Virus record (IMG/VR): IMGVR_UViG_3300008459_008730
Location: 1-47,065 of that record
Reading direction: 5' to 3' (one strand)
Length of the DNA stretch: 47,065 nt
Origin: a virus
Each line of letters starts with the position of its first letter. The stretch's first letter is position 1. This document shows, one piece after another, positions 31,001 to 38,872 of this stretch. A program made the position numbers and the translations under genes. A model generated the notes under the pieces. It did not search any database and was not told the DNA's origin. It saw only the letters and a program-made list of their open reading frames with translations.

Positions 31001-32422
31001 ACTTGCGATATTAGGAGTTGTACTAGTTCTGATAGTCTCATCATAGAGCTTAACAAAGTTATCCTCTCCTAAATTATTTTGCAGATTCACTCCTTCTGCT
31101 TCTATAAAAAACCGAGCTGCTTGATTTAACAGGGTAGCAGAAAGGGCTACGGGTGGTGAGTTTTCTGCAAAAACTACTTGCCAATCACTTCTAACACCCG
31201 GGACAGGGTTTAAAAATAGTCCGGTATACTTAGTATTAAGCTCTCTTACGTAAGGTACACTGTTACTGGTACCTCCTTTTTGTGCTCTATAAAAATAATC
31301 AAAAACGTTATTAGTAACGGTTAGACTAGGTTGATAAGAAACAGGGTAAGAAACTACTTCTAAGAAAGATTGCTCGTTCTGAGTAACGGCATTACCTCCT
31401 CTATCATTTTTAAAGATATACTGGTAGATTTGCGAAGGGTTACTCGGCACAGCAGGCGGGGAAGGAGGTAATCCCTGTCCTTGTCTCTCTCTAGCAAGCC
31501 TGTCTTCTTCGGCTGCAATAGCTTTTCTCTGTATTTCAGCTTCGATAGATTGAGTAGCTTTTTTAAACTCTTTAACTAACCCAGAGGGCATTTTATAGGA
31601 TTGATTAATTCTTACCGTATCGATAATAGAGCCAAGCCCTACAATCTTTACACTACAATCATATCCTCCTTCTTGATTAAAAGACCAAGTAAAGTTAGAA
31701 ACAATACCTAACATTCCGTCGTAGTTACCGCTCAACTCTTTTGACTTTTTAGTAATTTTTTGCTGAACAGTTGCCTTATCTGTACCTACTGCAAAAGGAT
31801 CGTCTAATCCAAAAGTATTAGTAGCTATTTCAAATTTTCCTCCCGGTGTATTGACAGTAGGGTTGTTAAAAAATTGAGTATGTCCCCATTCTAGTAACAT
31901 TGAATATCCTAGCCTAAAATATAAAGCTTCAACTATGTTAAGTTGATTCATATTCCAGACCTTAAAGTTGATCATAGCTTGTCTTAGAGATCCTAATCTT
32001 CCTGCTGTTTCAACTTCTACTGTGGTAAGTCCGGGCATTGGTCTATACCCGAGTTCTTCAATACCTCCTAATCCGTAAGCTCCTTCTGCCCCTATTCCCG
32101 ATCTTAAAGCTATACCTTGACCTGTTCCTATAGAAGTACCTCCTTGTAAGATCCAGTTCTTCGCTAAATCTTCAGGCTTTGTATAAGTAGAACCCAGACC
32201 CAAAGTCTTATAAAACTCAGTTAAAGGTTTTGTGTTGGCAGAATCGCCTACATTTATGTTAACAGAAGAAATGAGTCTAGCCCATCCTGTTTTATTCGCT
32301 AAAAACAAAACCTCTTCATTACTTCTCTGAGAAGTGCTGTTACGTGTAGCTCTTATGTAGAGTTGATCTAAAACATAATTACTAAATGGAGCTCCTATTA
32401 CATTAGATAACTTCTCAGCCAT
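28100..32422 (-). CDS. Baseplate hub-like protein with C-terminal M15 peptidase domain
   Basis: A very large 1440-aa tail protein. The N-terminal half is beta-rich and virion-like (segments such as MLLEWGHTQFF and YDGMLGIVSNFTWSF) and would form the hub or spike carrier. The C-terminal 165 residues form a D-Ala-D-Ala carboxypeptidase/endolysin-like M15 domain: SFHAWGFAIDIN gives ligands H1376 and D1383, and DPMHFSIY gives H1429. It would cut peptidoglycan peptides during entry, like the gp5 lysozyme of T4 but with peptidase chemistry. A Pro/Arg-rich linker sits near residue 320. Confidence 0.85.
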   Translation of the reverse strand: MAEKLSNVIGAPFSNYVLDQLYIRATRNSTSQRSNEEVLFLANKTGWARLISSVNINVGDSANTKPLTEFYKTLGLGSTYTKPEDLAKNWILQGGTSIGTGQGIALRSGIGAEGAYGLGGIEELGYRPMPGLTTVEVETAGRLGSLRQAMINFKVWNMNQLNIVEALYFRLGYSMLLEWGHTQFFNNPTVNTPGGKFEIATNTFGLDDPFAVGTDKATVQQKITKKSKELSGNYDGMLGIVSNFTWSFNQEGGYDCSVKIVGLGSIIDTVRINQSYKMPSGLVKEFKKATQSIEAEIQRKAIAAEEDRLARERQGQGLPPSPPAVPSNPSQIYQYIFKNDRGGNAVTQNEQSFLEVVSYPVSYQPSLTVTNNVFDYFYRAQKGGTSNSVPYVRELNTKYTGLFLNPVPGVRSDWQVVFAENSPPVALSATLLNQAARFFIEAEGVNLQNNLGEDNFVKLYDETIRTSTTPNIASTVNRFLSGDLYVDPNEPVFPVFSTAANILGAGLTRVLANINLVDPVSSGIAFKVSYVTRVKNAQGVEELKTFFLVLNYQPPSAESTGFRPTRQQLIEALQKWFSGSRKISITTIDTTVDEDLLGKIDYGLNPNLKNKRSNIVVQGNLLDIKVGDFIPNISVTFNNTAFIEKVLPPITKSLPAVRATQTPNLGDTSAAENTATATQTDAAPGYESALHVMLAYVKTLSLNQATLAENATKKTIVVDLVSATKAFYQDGVLKNVFNPVPSVEIFRTTPFNLTSYAQKGFNSNLLADALSTPELFGQVGSVDFNKLCRAYLTQYQLSNQTSENIEYPVYISLGYLLAFINNMCLIYDSKQKIGSNNSPQGSDKTPYVYIDFNPDTNFCLTSPQHLSIDPRICLIPFQGSNEDYKEIFPSNVSSAVQGIFLPKQEDELSGQLPEFKTLAGNPYQGKTMNILLNVDFLMKVANSFTASSPDHAVNLQPFLEAILTEVNKSLGNLNLFRVAYRDDSNTVQIKDDQWVPGAAGEVSILNRNTPVNATSKLRLGELPVFGLQSLVRSFQFRTNVSTKLGSMVAISAQAATGSINATDPSSFSYLNATYQDRFKPYITEGSGDPVSGNAATKAVEKKSTDQTNNDLVVAEQFNALVESIYSNFDLDFDKVDAAKNYYIECISKSKSEDSVTSAAPFIPADLEITIDGIAGILIGNAFTIPEDRLPLSLRGEPGRPKVGFIVAGLSHSIVNNQWLTKIRGQMIKLRDVSTVSVVTEVNKRQNALKKKLDTDQGRFVIGDGYPVSQSDIAFANQYTGGVLPAVQLADGTFQIARIEGSRYWLQPNPTYLSRLVNVTIPTNTGDVTVRVSPAFATRLVPAFTEVRQQGLQRYIVDVAGGLAVRNVTNGTALSFHAWGFAIDINASVYGYDVSWNSLPQNDFNRGFERVALILNKYGVSWFKSKDPMHFSIYESNNLQF

Positions 32423-32720
32423 TATTTTCTATATTATAAGAACTTAAAACTCTTTGAACGTCTGTTGGAATTCTTAACTGTATACCAATGGGCGGGTAGA
32501 TTGAATCCCCCGGAAGAGCATTAGCAGAAGCTATGATCCACCATAGACTTGAGTCTTGGTAAAAATCATATGCAAGTAAGTCAAGCCTGTCTTCTGCTGT
32601 TGTAATAACATAGTAATCGGTGTCGGTCGGTGTAATGGAAGGATAAATATTATTCCTATAATACAGACTTCCTGTTCCGTCTAATTTGACTATCGGTATG
32701 TTCTGATATCTTGATGCCAT
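32415..32720 (-). CDS. LysM-like baseplate protein (gp53/gpX type)
   Basis: A 101-aa protein whose centre, EDRLDLLAYDFYQDSSLWW followed by IIASANALPG and GIQLRIP, has the LysM-like pattern of phage baseplate wedge or tail X proteins: a short helix, W-W, a conserved A-N turn and a final L-R-I-P strand. Such proteins bind the hub or peptidoglycan at the tail tip. It overlaps the hub gene by 8 nt, so the two are translationally coupled. Confidence 0.8.
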   Translation of the reverse strand: MASRYQNIPIVKLDGTGSLYYRNNIYPSITPTDTDYYVITTAEDRLDLLAYDFYQDSSLWWIIASANALPGDSIYPPIGIQLRIPTDVQRVLSSYNIENNG

Positions 32721-32730
32721 AAGTTAAAAT

Positions 32731-34821
32731 TTAAAAACCACCTCCAAACTGTCCAGGAGCTCCCTCTGGTCTAAACCGGTTTACATTACTTCTAGTAGGA
32801 GTGGGTTGAGAGGGAGTTCTTCCTGGTTGATTTGTTAATCCAATACCATACGCAGGACCTTGTGGGATAAAACCTTGCTTAGCTTTTGCATTTGCTTTAG
32901 CTGCTGCTTGTTTATTTGCTTTATTGACTACTGCTTTTTTCTTTGTAGCAGTATCAGCAGAATTAGCCCCTACCTGTATGGCAGGAATTCTCACATCTTC
33001 GTCTACAATGACTATTTCATCCTCCTGTGGGATCGGAATTTGCGGTGTAGGAGTCTTGTCTACAATGTTACCCATAAAGATATCTTTCTCTACATTACCT
33101 ATTAAGGATACACGCGGGTTAGCCATTGTTACCCTGGATGGTAAAATGTCCATAATAGGTCTAAAAGAACAGTATACAGTAACCATGTGAGGTAGCTGTG
33201 CTACATCGGATTCAACTAGCGGACCGTATAACTGTATCTCCCACGGAGTATTACTGTTATCAATAGTAATAGAAATATTCTCTAAAAATCCTGGCATTCT
33301 ATAAATATAATCTCCAATCGTCAATCTAACAACAGATCCTCTCATTAACTTAGATTGTGGAGAGTAGTCTGGGTATAGCTGTGATAATAAAGTATTAAGC
33401 TTAGTATAGAGAGGTCTTACTTCTTCACGTGTTTGTGCAAAAACTTTAAAACTAAATCCAATAGTTCTATCAAAGCCTTGATATGTCCTAAAAGTTTCAC
33501 CCCTACCTAAATACTTAAAAGAGTCAAACTCCGCTGAATTACTATCTGAGATTTGTCCTTCAAGAAAAGCTCTAAAGATTAAAGCTACTGCGTAGTCTGG
33601 ATTGTCATTAGACATACACTCGAAAGCAAACTTTATAATATCTTTCGTATCATTACCTCCTGCTGTCCAAGGGGTTTCAGTGCTGGCATTATAGTAAAAA
33701 GGATTTACCTTATTTAATAAATCTACACCTCCAGGCTTGGCAAAAAGAGGGTTAGTTTCTCGTAGAGGTTCTCCTGGATTACCTATACCTAATCCTCCTG
33801 CAAGACCGTCGTATGGTTTTGCAATATTGTAAAGAGTATAATCAGTCCAAGGAATAACAGGACTACCGTTATTAGTTTGACTTCTAAAGTCCTGTATTGC
33901 AGCTTGAGTAGGAGATACAGGGTTAGTTGTACGAGTATCTTGATCAGCTAACTGCTGATAGGTTAATGCAATAGCAGAATATGGACGAGAAACTCCTACC
34001 GGGGTTGGATCTCCGCCAATAGTAAATCCTACTGTATTATTGTCTAAAAAATTGGTAGCTTCTGTATTAGAGTATCTAAAAATTCTAGTATTTCCAATAC
34101 CGTAGACAGATCCAGGACCTCCGGGGTAGTTAAATAGTTGATTACTTATAGGAGAAATACCTAGCTCTTCAATCTTATCTACAGCTACTCCAATATCAAT
34201 AATATCTCCCCTTGTAGGTGCAAAGCCGCTTAAGTTTCCTAGCTTTAAAGACTTTAAAATAAGTAACCTATTAGTAGAGGCAGTATTATTTTGCGGTGCT
34301 CCGGCAATATATTCGTAGGTTTGTTGTAAACTTTCTGTTATTGTTGGAACGACTCCTTGTCTATTAAAATGTGCTCCTGTTCCCTGTACTTGTACCTGGG
34401 CTAAAGTGTTTAAAGGGTTATAAGTCTGCGTAACAGGTAGTACAGCATTGCCTAGTACACTACCTGCAAATTGTATAGTGTTAGGTACTTGAGTTCTGGG
34501 ATTGGTTAACTGTAATCCTACCTGTTTTTGGATAAAAGCAGTACCGCGTGGAGCGTCTTTAAAAAATTTTTGAATCCTCTCTCTATCCACCGTTGCAGTA
34601 ACAGCAGAAAAAGCTCCATCCACTAGTGCTGATATTGCACCCCCTCTAATTGGAAAATCTAAACCAGTTCTATTAATCTCATAGTACCTTCTTGTAGCAG
34701 AAGGAGTGTTAGGACCTTCAATAGGGTTTTGAATATAGGGTTGCCCGCTATACCCTCCTCCTGGTTGATCAAGTCCGTACTTGAGGCTAGTTAAATTCGT
34801 TTTAAAGTCTATTAATGGCAT
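32731..34821 (-). CDS. Baseplate/tail structural protein, 696 aa
   Basis: A large Asn/Thr/Gly/Pro-rich protein without enzymatic motifs. The best-ordered part (about 420-560) includes FDRTIGFSFKVFAQTREEVR, LNTLLSQLYPDYSPQ and GDYIYRMPGFLENISITID, reminiscent of tube-fold or baseplate hub proteins. The C-terminus is low-complexity (Lys/Ala then Pro/Gly). Placed between the tape measure and the LysM-like wedge gene, it is probably a tail-tube initiator or hub component. I cannot assign a T4 counterpart. Confidence 0.7.
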   Translation of the reverse strand: MPLIDFKTNLTSLKYGLDQPGGGYSGQPYIQNPIEGPNTPSATRRYYEINRTGLDFPIRGGAISALVDGAFSAVTATVDRERIQKFFKDAPRGTAFIQKQVGLQLTNPRTQVPNTIQFAGSVLGNAVLPVTQTYNPLNTLAQVQVQGTGAHFNRQGVVPTITESLQQTYEYIAGAPQNNTASTNRLLILKSLKLGNLSGFAPTRGDIIDIGVAVDKIEELGISPISNQLFNYPGGPGSVYGIGNTRIFRYSNTEATNFLDNNTVGFTIGGDPTPVGVSRPYSAIALTYQQLADQDTRTTNPVSPTQAAIQDFRSQTNNGSPVIPWTDYTLYNIAKPYDGLAGGLGIGNPGEPLRETNPLFAKPGGVDLLNKVNPFYYNASTETPWTAGGNDTKDIIKFAFECMSNDNPDYAVALIFRAFLEGQISDSNSAEFDSFKYLGRGETFRTYQGFDRTIGFSFKVFAQTREEVRPLYTKLNTLLSQLYPDYSPQSKLMRGSVVRLTIGDYIYRMPGFLENISITIDNSNTPWEIQLYGPLVESDVAQLPHMVTVYCSFRPIMDILPSRVTMANPRVSLIGNVEKDIFMGNIVDKTPTPQIPIPQEDEIVIVDEDVRIPAIQVGANSADTATKKKAVVNKANKQAAAKANAKAKQGFIPQGPAYGIGLTNQPGRTPSQPTPTRSNVNRFRPEGAPGQFGGGF

Positions 34822-34822
34822 A

Positions 34823-35053
34823 TTACTTGGCTGGTGAAGATCTTAGAAAATCGAGGTAAGTAGGTTGCGCAACACTATTAGTACTAATGTCAATCGGACT
34901 CTGTATAGGAGGTATAGCACGAGATGTTATAGGGACTTGTACCCCTCTCTCTACTAAAGATACATTATCAGGAGTTCCTTCAAATACACCTGTAGGGTTG
35001 GTTAGCCCCTGTTTACTAAGTTTTGAAGTTTTTATTTGATCAAGGATAGCCAT
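34823..35053 (-). CDS. Hypothetical tail-region protein, 76 aa
   Basis: A short, low-complexity, polar protein (MAILDQIKTSKLSKQGLTNP, later VPITSRAIPPIQSPIDIST). No recognised family or membrane segment. It starts 2 nt after the tape measure gene and ends 1 nt before the 696-aa gene, so it is in the tail operon; perhaps a linker or assembly peptide. Confidence 0.65.
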   Translation of the reverse strand: MAILDQIKTSKLSKQGLTNPTGVFEGTPDNVSLVERGVQVPITSRAIPPIQSPIDISTNSVAQPTYLDFLRSSPAK

Positions 35054-35055
35054 AG

Positions 35056-37359
35056 TTATTTAAGATTAGTTTGAAACATACCTGGGACTCTATTAACAAC
35101 CTGTTTTGCAATTACTTCACCGTCTACTACCATGTATACAGTCGTGGTTTGGTTACCAGTAGTGGTCGGGATTGGTCCATAGGCTGCAGCAGGTGCAACC
35201 GTTTCTCCTCTAGCCCCTCTCTCTAATACCGATCCTACAGAAGGTGCAGCAGTTCCTTCTACAGCAGAAGTAGCAGCAGTAATACCGCTAGCAAAACCTG
35301 CCGCACCAGACCTTACCGAAGAAGCTAGACCTCTTAATTTTGTTGCTCTATCTTCACTAAAAAAGCCAGTAATGTCGGCCATTAGTTCTACAATTCCTGC
35401 TACAAGTTCACCTACCATGTTAACAGCACCTGCTAATCTATTCATAAGTCCTGTTATAAATCCTTGAATCTTATCTGGATTGGTAATAAAATCTAAAATA
35501 CCAGACTTTTCAACAAACTCAACAAAAGTTGTTTTGATTCTGTTCATCAACTCGGCAAGACGTTCAGCAGTAGAAGTTTGCGTAATGTAATTATAAGCGT
35601 CTTCTCCAATTCTCTTACTAATTTCTTCCTGCGTTAGTCCTTTTTCTTTTAGAGCTTTTAATTCTTTCTGTGCTTGATCTAAATTAGTAGCACCTAACTT
35701 TCTATAGTAGTCTTGTTGTTTTAGAACATCCGCTAAACCATCTCTAGTCATACCAACAGATTCTGCAATTGCTTCTTGCTGAATTCTATTCATTCTTAAG
35801 TACTCGTCTGTACTACCTATTTGGGATGTGATTTCTCTAGCTACAGTTACAAGATCGTTATTTAGGGCAGCTTCCCGGGCTTTTGTTAAATTTAATTCTT
35901 TTCCTGTTAAAATTTGAGCTTCTATTTCTTTAGAGATACTACTTTCAAAATCTAGAAAACTACTAGCTATACCGTCAAGCTGTTTAAGCTCAATACCCAT
36001 AGCTTTTGTAGTCATTAAGGCTTTTGTTAATTTTTCTGGATACTTTGTAAAAGTCAATCCCAATACTCCGGCCTGTTTTGAAGCCTCTCCCAGTATTTGC
36101 CTATATTCAAAAGCAACACCTGTTTGAAATTCAAAAGCTTTAGACTGTGCAAGAACATTCTTTGTTAACTGTGTAGCACTCCTGCCTTGAATTACGCTAG
36201 TTTGTGCAATAGCTTTTCTAGTCTCTAACTCAAGACCTGCTATCTCTTTTAACTTAATATTATTTTCAAGAATATCTCCTGAAAGTTGATTTCTAACACC
36301 AAGAGCTCTAGTTAATTCAACTTGAGACTCCATTAATCTAGTCTCGTTGACTACTATGTTATCACTAGCCTTAGCTATTGCTCTAAAGTCTTCTTTTACT
36401 GCTTTGGCTTGATCTTTTGAAATACCGAGGTTACGAGCAAAATTAGTTATACCCTGATCAAGGCCTAAAACAAGGTCAGCGATGCCTTTAAAGATTCCTA
36501 TCAAGCCTCCAAGCAATCCTCCTATGAAAGGTATTTTGCTAGCTATTTCTTGAAATCCTCCTAATATACTTGTTGCACCTGTACCTGATATTGCTCCTCC
36601 GCCTACGCCATAACCTCCCCCTATTCCTCCTGATACTAGCCCTGATACTTGTTGTAAGGGCCCTGCAAGAGAGGTAAGAATTAATTTACCGATTCCTAAA
36701 AGTGTATTTTTAATTCCCTGTACAACAGTTACTAACCCTGCCGCTAAAGCACCGTAAGGACCTCCTGCAGCAGCTCCTGCAGCAGCGGCACCAGTAACAC
36801 CGCCTCTTCCACCACCGCCGCCGGCATTGCCTCCGCCTCCTGCTCTTGCACGAGCTATGTCTATGTCTCTCTGCCTGGCTTCCTTACTTCTAAATAAATC
36901 AGCAATCCTACCGGTAATGGTCCGCTGTTTATTAATATCCTTAATTAAGTCCCTTTCAGCAGTTAAGGCTCTTCTAGTAGCATCGGCTTGAGTTTTCCGA
37001 GCAGCTAGCATACCTCCTTCTGTCTTAGCTAAATCTTTTAACTTGGCTTGTTGCTCATTAAGCATTCTCTTGGCTTGCCTAGCAACTTGATTATTTCCGT
37101 TTCTCTTAGCTTGAATTAAGCTTTCCTCTAAATTCTTTATGACATTTAACTTCCCTTGATATTGAACTGCATTCCGGGCCTGTTCTCCTTGGAGTTTGTT
37201 TATAGCTTTATCGAAAACTTCTTGCTCTTTAGCAGCATCTTTGATCTTTCCCCTTAACCTGAGTATATTAGTCCAGGCGAGTTGTTCACGTTCTAGTCTT
37301 TCGACCCGTGATCTCTGTTCTCTTTCTTCCGGAGTTAGTGGATTTTGTGATAATGACAT
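35056..37359 (-). CDS. Tail tape measure protein
   Basis: A 767-aa protein with the usual layout. A long N-terminal coiled-coil region (about 8-165) is rich in Lys, Glu, Gln and Arg. Gly/Ala-rich hydrophobic segments follow (about 175-300, including GPYGALAAGLVTVVQGI and FIGGLLGGLIGIFKGIADLV), then a helical region and a second hydrophobic stretch near 640-680. It sets tail length and may enter the membrane at DNA ejection. Its place right after the chaperone pair agrees with this. Confidence 0.85.
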   Translation of the reverse strand: MSLSQNPLTPEEREQRSRVERLEREQLAWTNILRLRGKIKDAAKEQEVFDKAINKLQGEQARNAVQYQGKLNVIKNLEESLIQAKRNGNNQVARQAKRMLNEQQAKLKDLAKTEGGMLAARKTQADATRRALTAERDLIKDINKQRTITGRIADLFRSKEARQRDIDIARARAGGGGNAGGGGGRGGVTGAAAAGAAAGGPYGALAAGLVTVVQGIKNTLLGIGKLILTSLAGPLQQVSGLVSGGIGGGYGVGGGAISGTGATSILGGFQEIASKIPFIGGLLGGLIGIFKGIADLVLGLDQGITNFARNLGISKDQAKAVKEDFRAIAKASDNIVVNETRLMESQVELTRALGVRNQLSGDILENNIKLKEIAGLELETRKAIAQTSVIQGRSATQLTKNVLAQSKAFEFQTGVAFEYRQILGEASKQAGVLGLTFTKYPEKLTKALMTTKAMGIELKQLDGIASSFLDFESSISKEIEAQILTGKELNLTKAREAALNNDLVTVAREITSQIGSTDEYLRMNRIQQEAIAESVGMTRDGLADVLKQQDYYRKLGATNLDQAQKELKALKEKGLTQEEISKRIGEDAYNYITQTSTAERLAELMNRIKTTFVEFVEKSGILDFITNPDKIQGFITGLMNRLAGAVNMVGELVAGIVELMADITGFFSEDRATKLRGLASSVRSGAAGFASGITAATSAVEGTAAPSVGSVLERGARGETVAPAAAYGPIPTTTGNQTTTVYMVVDGEVIAKQVVNRVPGMFQTNLK

Positions 37360-37382
37360 AAGACTACAACGTTACTGTACAA

Positions 37383-37389
37383 ATAAATA
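37383..37389 (-). promoter_or_regulatory. TATTTAT motif before tape measure gene
   Basis: Context GCTATTTATTTGTAC, 23 nt before the tape measure start and 5 nt past the stop of the chaperone's second frame. Confidence 0.4.
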
Positions 37390-37394
37390 GCTAC

Positions 37395-37628
37395 TTACTT
37401 CTTTTTTACCTTAGACGTATAGGTAGGTGTGACGTCTTGAGATTTGATCCCCGGTTTAGCAAGTAAGGGCTTATCTGCCGTAACTGTTTGTCTCTCATTA
37501 CGGATCTCTTGTAGCTTTTCTAGATGCTCGGTAATAAACTTGATGTTGAGTCGTCTTTCAGCCACAGGCATATCCATGACTTCAGACCATGAAAACCCGC
37601 CACCACCGTGGTAGGTAAGTTCAAACAC
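37395..37628 (-). CDS. Tail assembly chaperone, second frame (likely frameshift product)
   Basis: A 77-aa frame beginning at GTG 37628 (MFELTYHGGGGFSWSEVMDM). The same frame stays open upstream, reading PGVEYRQVFKREVFEL, back into the poly-T tract inside the preceding gene. This suggests it is normally made as a C-terminal extension of that protein rather than from GTG. The pattern L-x-YHG-GGF-x-x-x-EV-x-x-MPV is typical of short phage proteins just before tape measure genes. The fusion would be about 336 aa. Confidence 0.7.
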   Translation of the reverse strand: MFELTYHGGGGFSWSEVMDMPVAERRLNIKFITEHLEKLQEIRNERQTVTADKPLLAKPGIKSQDVTPTYTSKVKKK

Positions 37629-37653
37629 CTCTCTCTTAAATACCTGGCGGTAT

Positions 37654-38406
37654 TCAACTCCCGGGAAAAAAAAATTCCGCCGTAAGCGGGAGGCTCTCCT
37701 CTACCTCTTTACCGTTGGATAGGGTAAAGTTAACAGTTAAATCGATATCTGGAGTGAGATTTGTCATATAAGCTCTTAGTGGACTAGAATCCTTAGCTAT
37801 GAGGTAGTTGTCTACAAAATCTCGTACGTTCTTTGCTTCGTAATCACTGTTTACTGATAGAATCTGCTTTTTTAACCTGGTTGTAATTTCACCGGCAGTT
37901 AAATTAGCTTTTTTCAATCCTTTCAACTCAGCTTCAATAGCTTTTTCGTCTTCAATAGTAAGAAGCTTAAATGTAACTGTGTTTTTAGAATACGGTAACT
38001 CAAAAGCAAATTCATTCTTGGCGTTATATAACGAATAATCAACTTCTTTGTTCTTCAATGACTGCAAATCTACAGTAACTTTTTCTTTCCTATCGTCCTC
38101 TCCATCATAATACTCAAAACTGTAAGAAGAACCATAAGCTAAGATACGAGCTGCTACTAAGAGAGCATTCCTGTCTCCCAGTAATAGATCTTCATATTTA
38201 ATGGGGGATTTAATCAAAGACTGTAACATCTTTTCAATAGCGATCCCTTGTTTTAACAGGTTTACATTAGTGAGAATGTCTTCTTCTCGTGCTGTCATAT
38301 ACTTCATATCGACAGTACCGGAAGACAGGGGGTTTGTGAGGTCGTAAACTTTACCTTTAGAAGGCAATTCAATTACTTCGGTGGGAAGTGTAAACTTTTC
38401 AGCCAT
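37654..38406 (-). CDS. Tail assembly chaperone, first frame
   Basis: A 250-aa protein: MAEKFTLPTEVIELPSKGKV, KYMTAREEDILTNVNLLKQG, then a middle with SFEYYDGEDDRKEKV and a C-terminus VEESLPLTAEFFFPGS. TAREEDIL is common in tail or baseplate assembly proteins of contractile phages. It precedes the tape measure gene, as chaperone genes G/GT do in other phages. The stop lies 9 nt past a TTTTTTTTTCCC tract where ribosomes could move to the second frame. Confidence 0.8.
   Translation of the reverse strand: MAEKFTLPTEVIELPSKGKVYDLTNPLSSGTVDMKYMTAREEDILTNVNLLKQGIAIEKMLQSLIKSPIKYEDLLLGDRNALLVAARILAYGSSYSFEYYDGEDDRKEKVTVDLQSLKNKEVDYSLYNAKNEFAFELPYSKNTVTFKLLTIEDEKAIEAELKGLKKANLTAGEITTRLKKQILSVNSDYEAKNVRDFVDNYLIAKDSSPLRAYMTNLTPDIDLTVNFTLSNGKEVEESLPLTAEFFFPGS
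37663..37674 (-). other. Candidate frameshift or slippage site (T9-C3)
   Basis: The sense strand reads GAA TTT TTT TTT CCC GGG AGT TGA in the first frame. The second frame is reached by +1 (or -2) movement, giving CCG GGA GTT GAA. A run of nine T allows ribosomal slippage or RNA-polymerase slippage; a one-base homopolymer error in the assembly would look the same. Confidence 0.6.
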
Positions 38407-38428
38407 AATCTTAATTTATTATATATAC

Positions 38429-38435
38429 ATAAATA
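38429..38435 (-). promoter_or_regulatory. TATTTAT motif before chaperone gene
   Basis: Context TATATATTTATGTATA, 22 nt before the chaperone start, in the 39-nt gap after the membrane protein gene. Confidence 0.35.
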
Positions 38436-38445
38436 TATAGAGTCT

Positions 38446-38763
38446 CTACTTTCTAAGTAGATCGCGAATAAATCCTTTAAAATACCGGTAAGCATCAGTC
38501 AGGATCAAGTAACAGACTACACTTACAGTAATATAAGTAATAAAGAAGAACGTCCAAGTAAGCCAAAAGCCGTCTATAGGACCAGATTGATAATTTTCTA
38601 TAAAAACCATCCAAAATATAGCAGATATTGTAGCACCTACACTAATCCAGAATAATCCTTTAAGTAGAGTCCAGATAATAAACAACTCTAACCAGAAAAT
38701 TCTTATAAAAATAGCTAAAACACCGACGATTAGCAATCCGATAAAGAAGGTAGATATTGACAT
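38446..38763 (-). CDS. Three-helix membrane protein, 105 aa
   Basis: Three hydrophobic segments (about 4-36, 37-55 and 66-90), a short polar loop (IENYQSGPIDG) and a basic C-terminus (YRYFKGFIRDLLRK). Size and topology resemble class I holins, but the position between tail tube and chaperone genes and the lack of a partner endolysin make that uncertain. It follows a terminator and has its own vegetative-type promoter, so it is expressed separately from the tail genes around it. Confidence 0.65.
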   Translation of the reverse strand: MSISTFFIGLLIVGVLAIFIRIFWLELFIIWTLLKGLFWISVGATISAIFWMVFIENYQSGPIDGFWLTWTFFFITYITVSVVCYLILTDAYRYFKGFIRDLLRK

Positions 38764-38778
38764 AACTTTTATTTTACC

Positions 38779-38809
38779 TAAAAATATGTAATTTCCACAT
38801 AAATAACAA
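38779..38809 (-). promoter_or_regulatory. Bacteroidetes-type promoter before membrane protein gene
   Basis: TTG (38809-38807), 20 nt, TATTTTTA (38786-38779) followed by GG, 15 nt before the start. A TATTTAT motif (38799-38805) lies inside the spacer, so two promoter types may overlap here. Confidence 0.5.
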
Positions 38810-38820
38810 CTTTTAACATA

Positions 38821-38845
38821 AAAAAAGCCGCTTTTTAGGCGGCTT
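38821..38845 (-). terminator. Rho-independent terminator after tail tube gene
   Basis: On the minus strand, stem AAGCCGC/GCGGCTT with loop CTAAAAA, followed directly by a run of T. It ends the tail tube transcript 28 nt after the gene. Confidence 0.85.
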
Positions 38846-38872
38846 TCTTAACATATTGAGAATCAATGTACT

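Noticed and set aside
38446-38763. Firm holin call for the three-helix protein
   Set aside because: Topology alone is not enough; no endolysin or spanin neighbour is seen.
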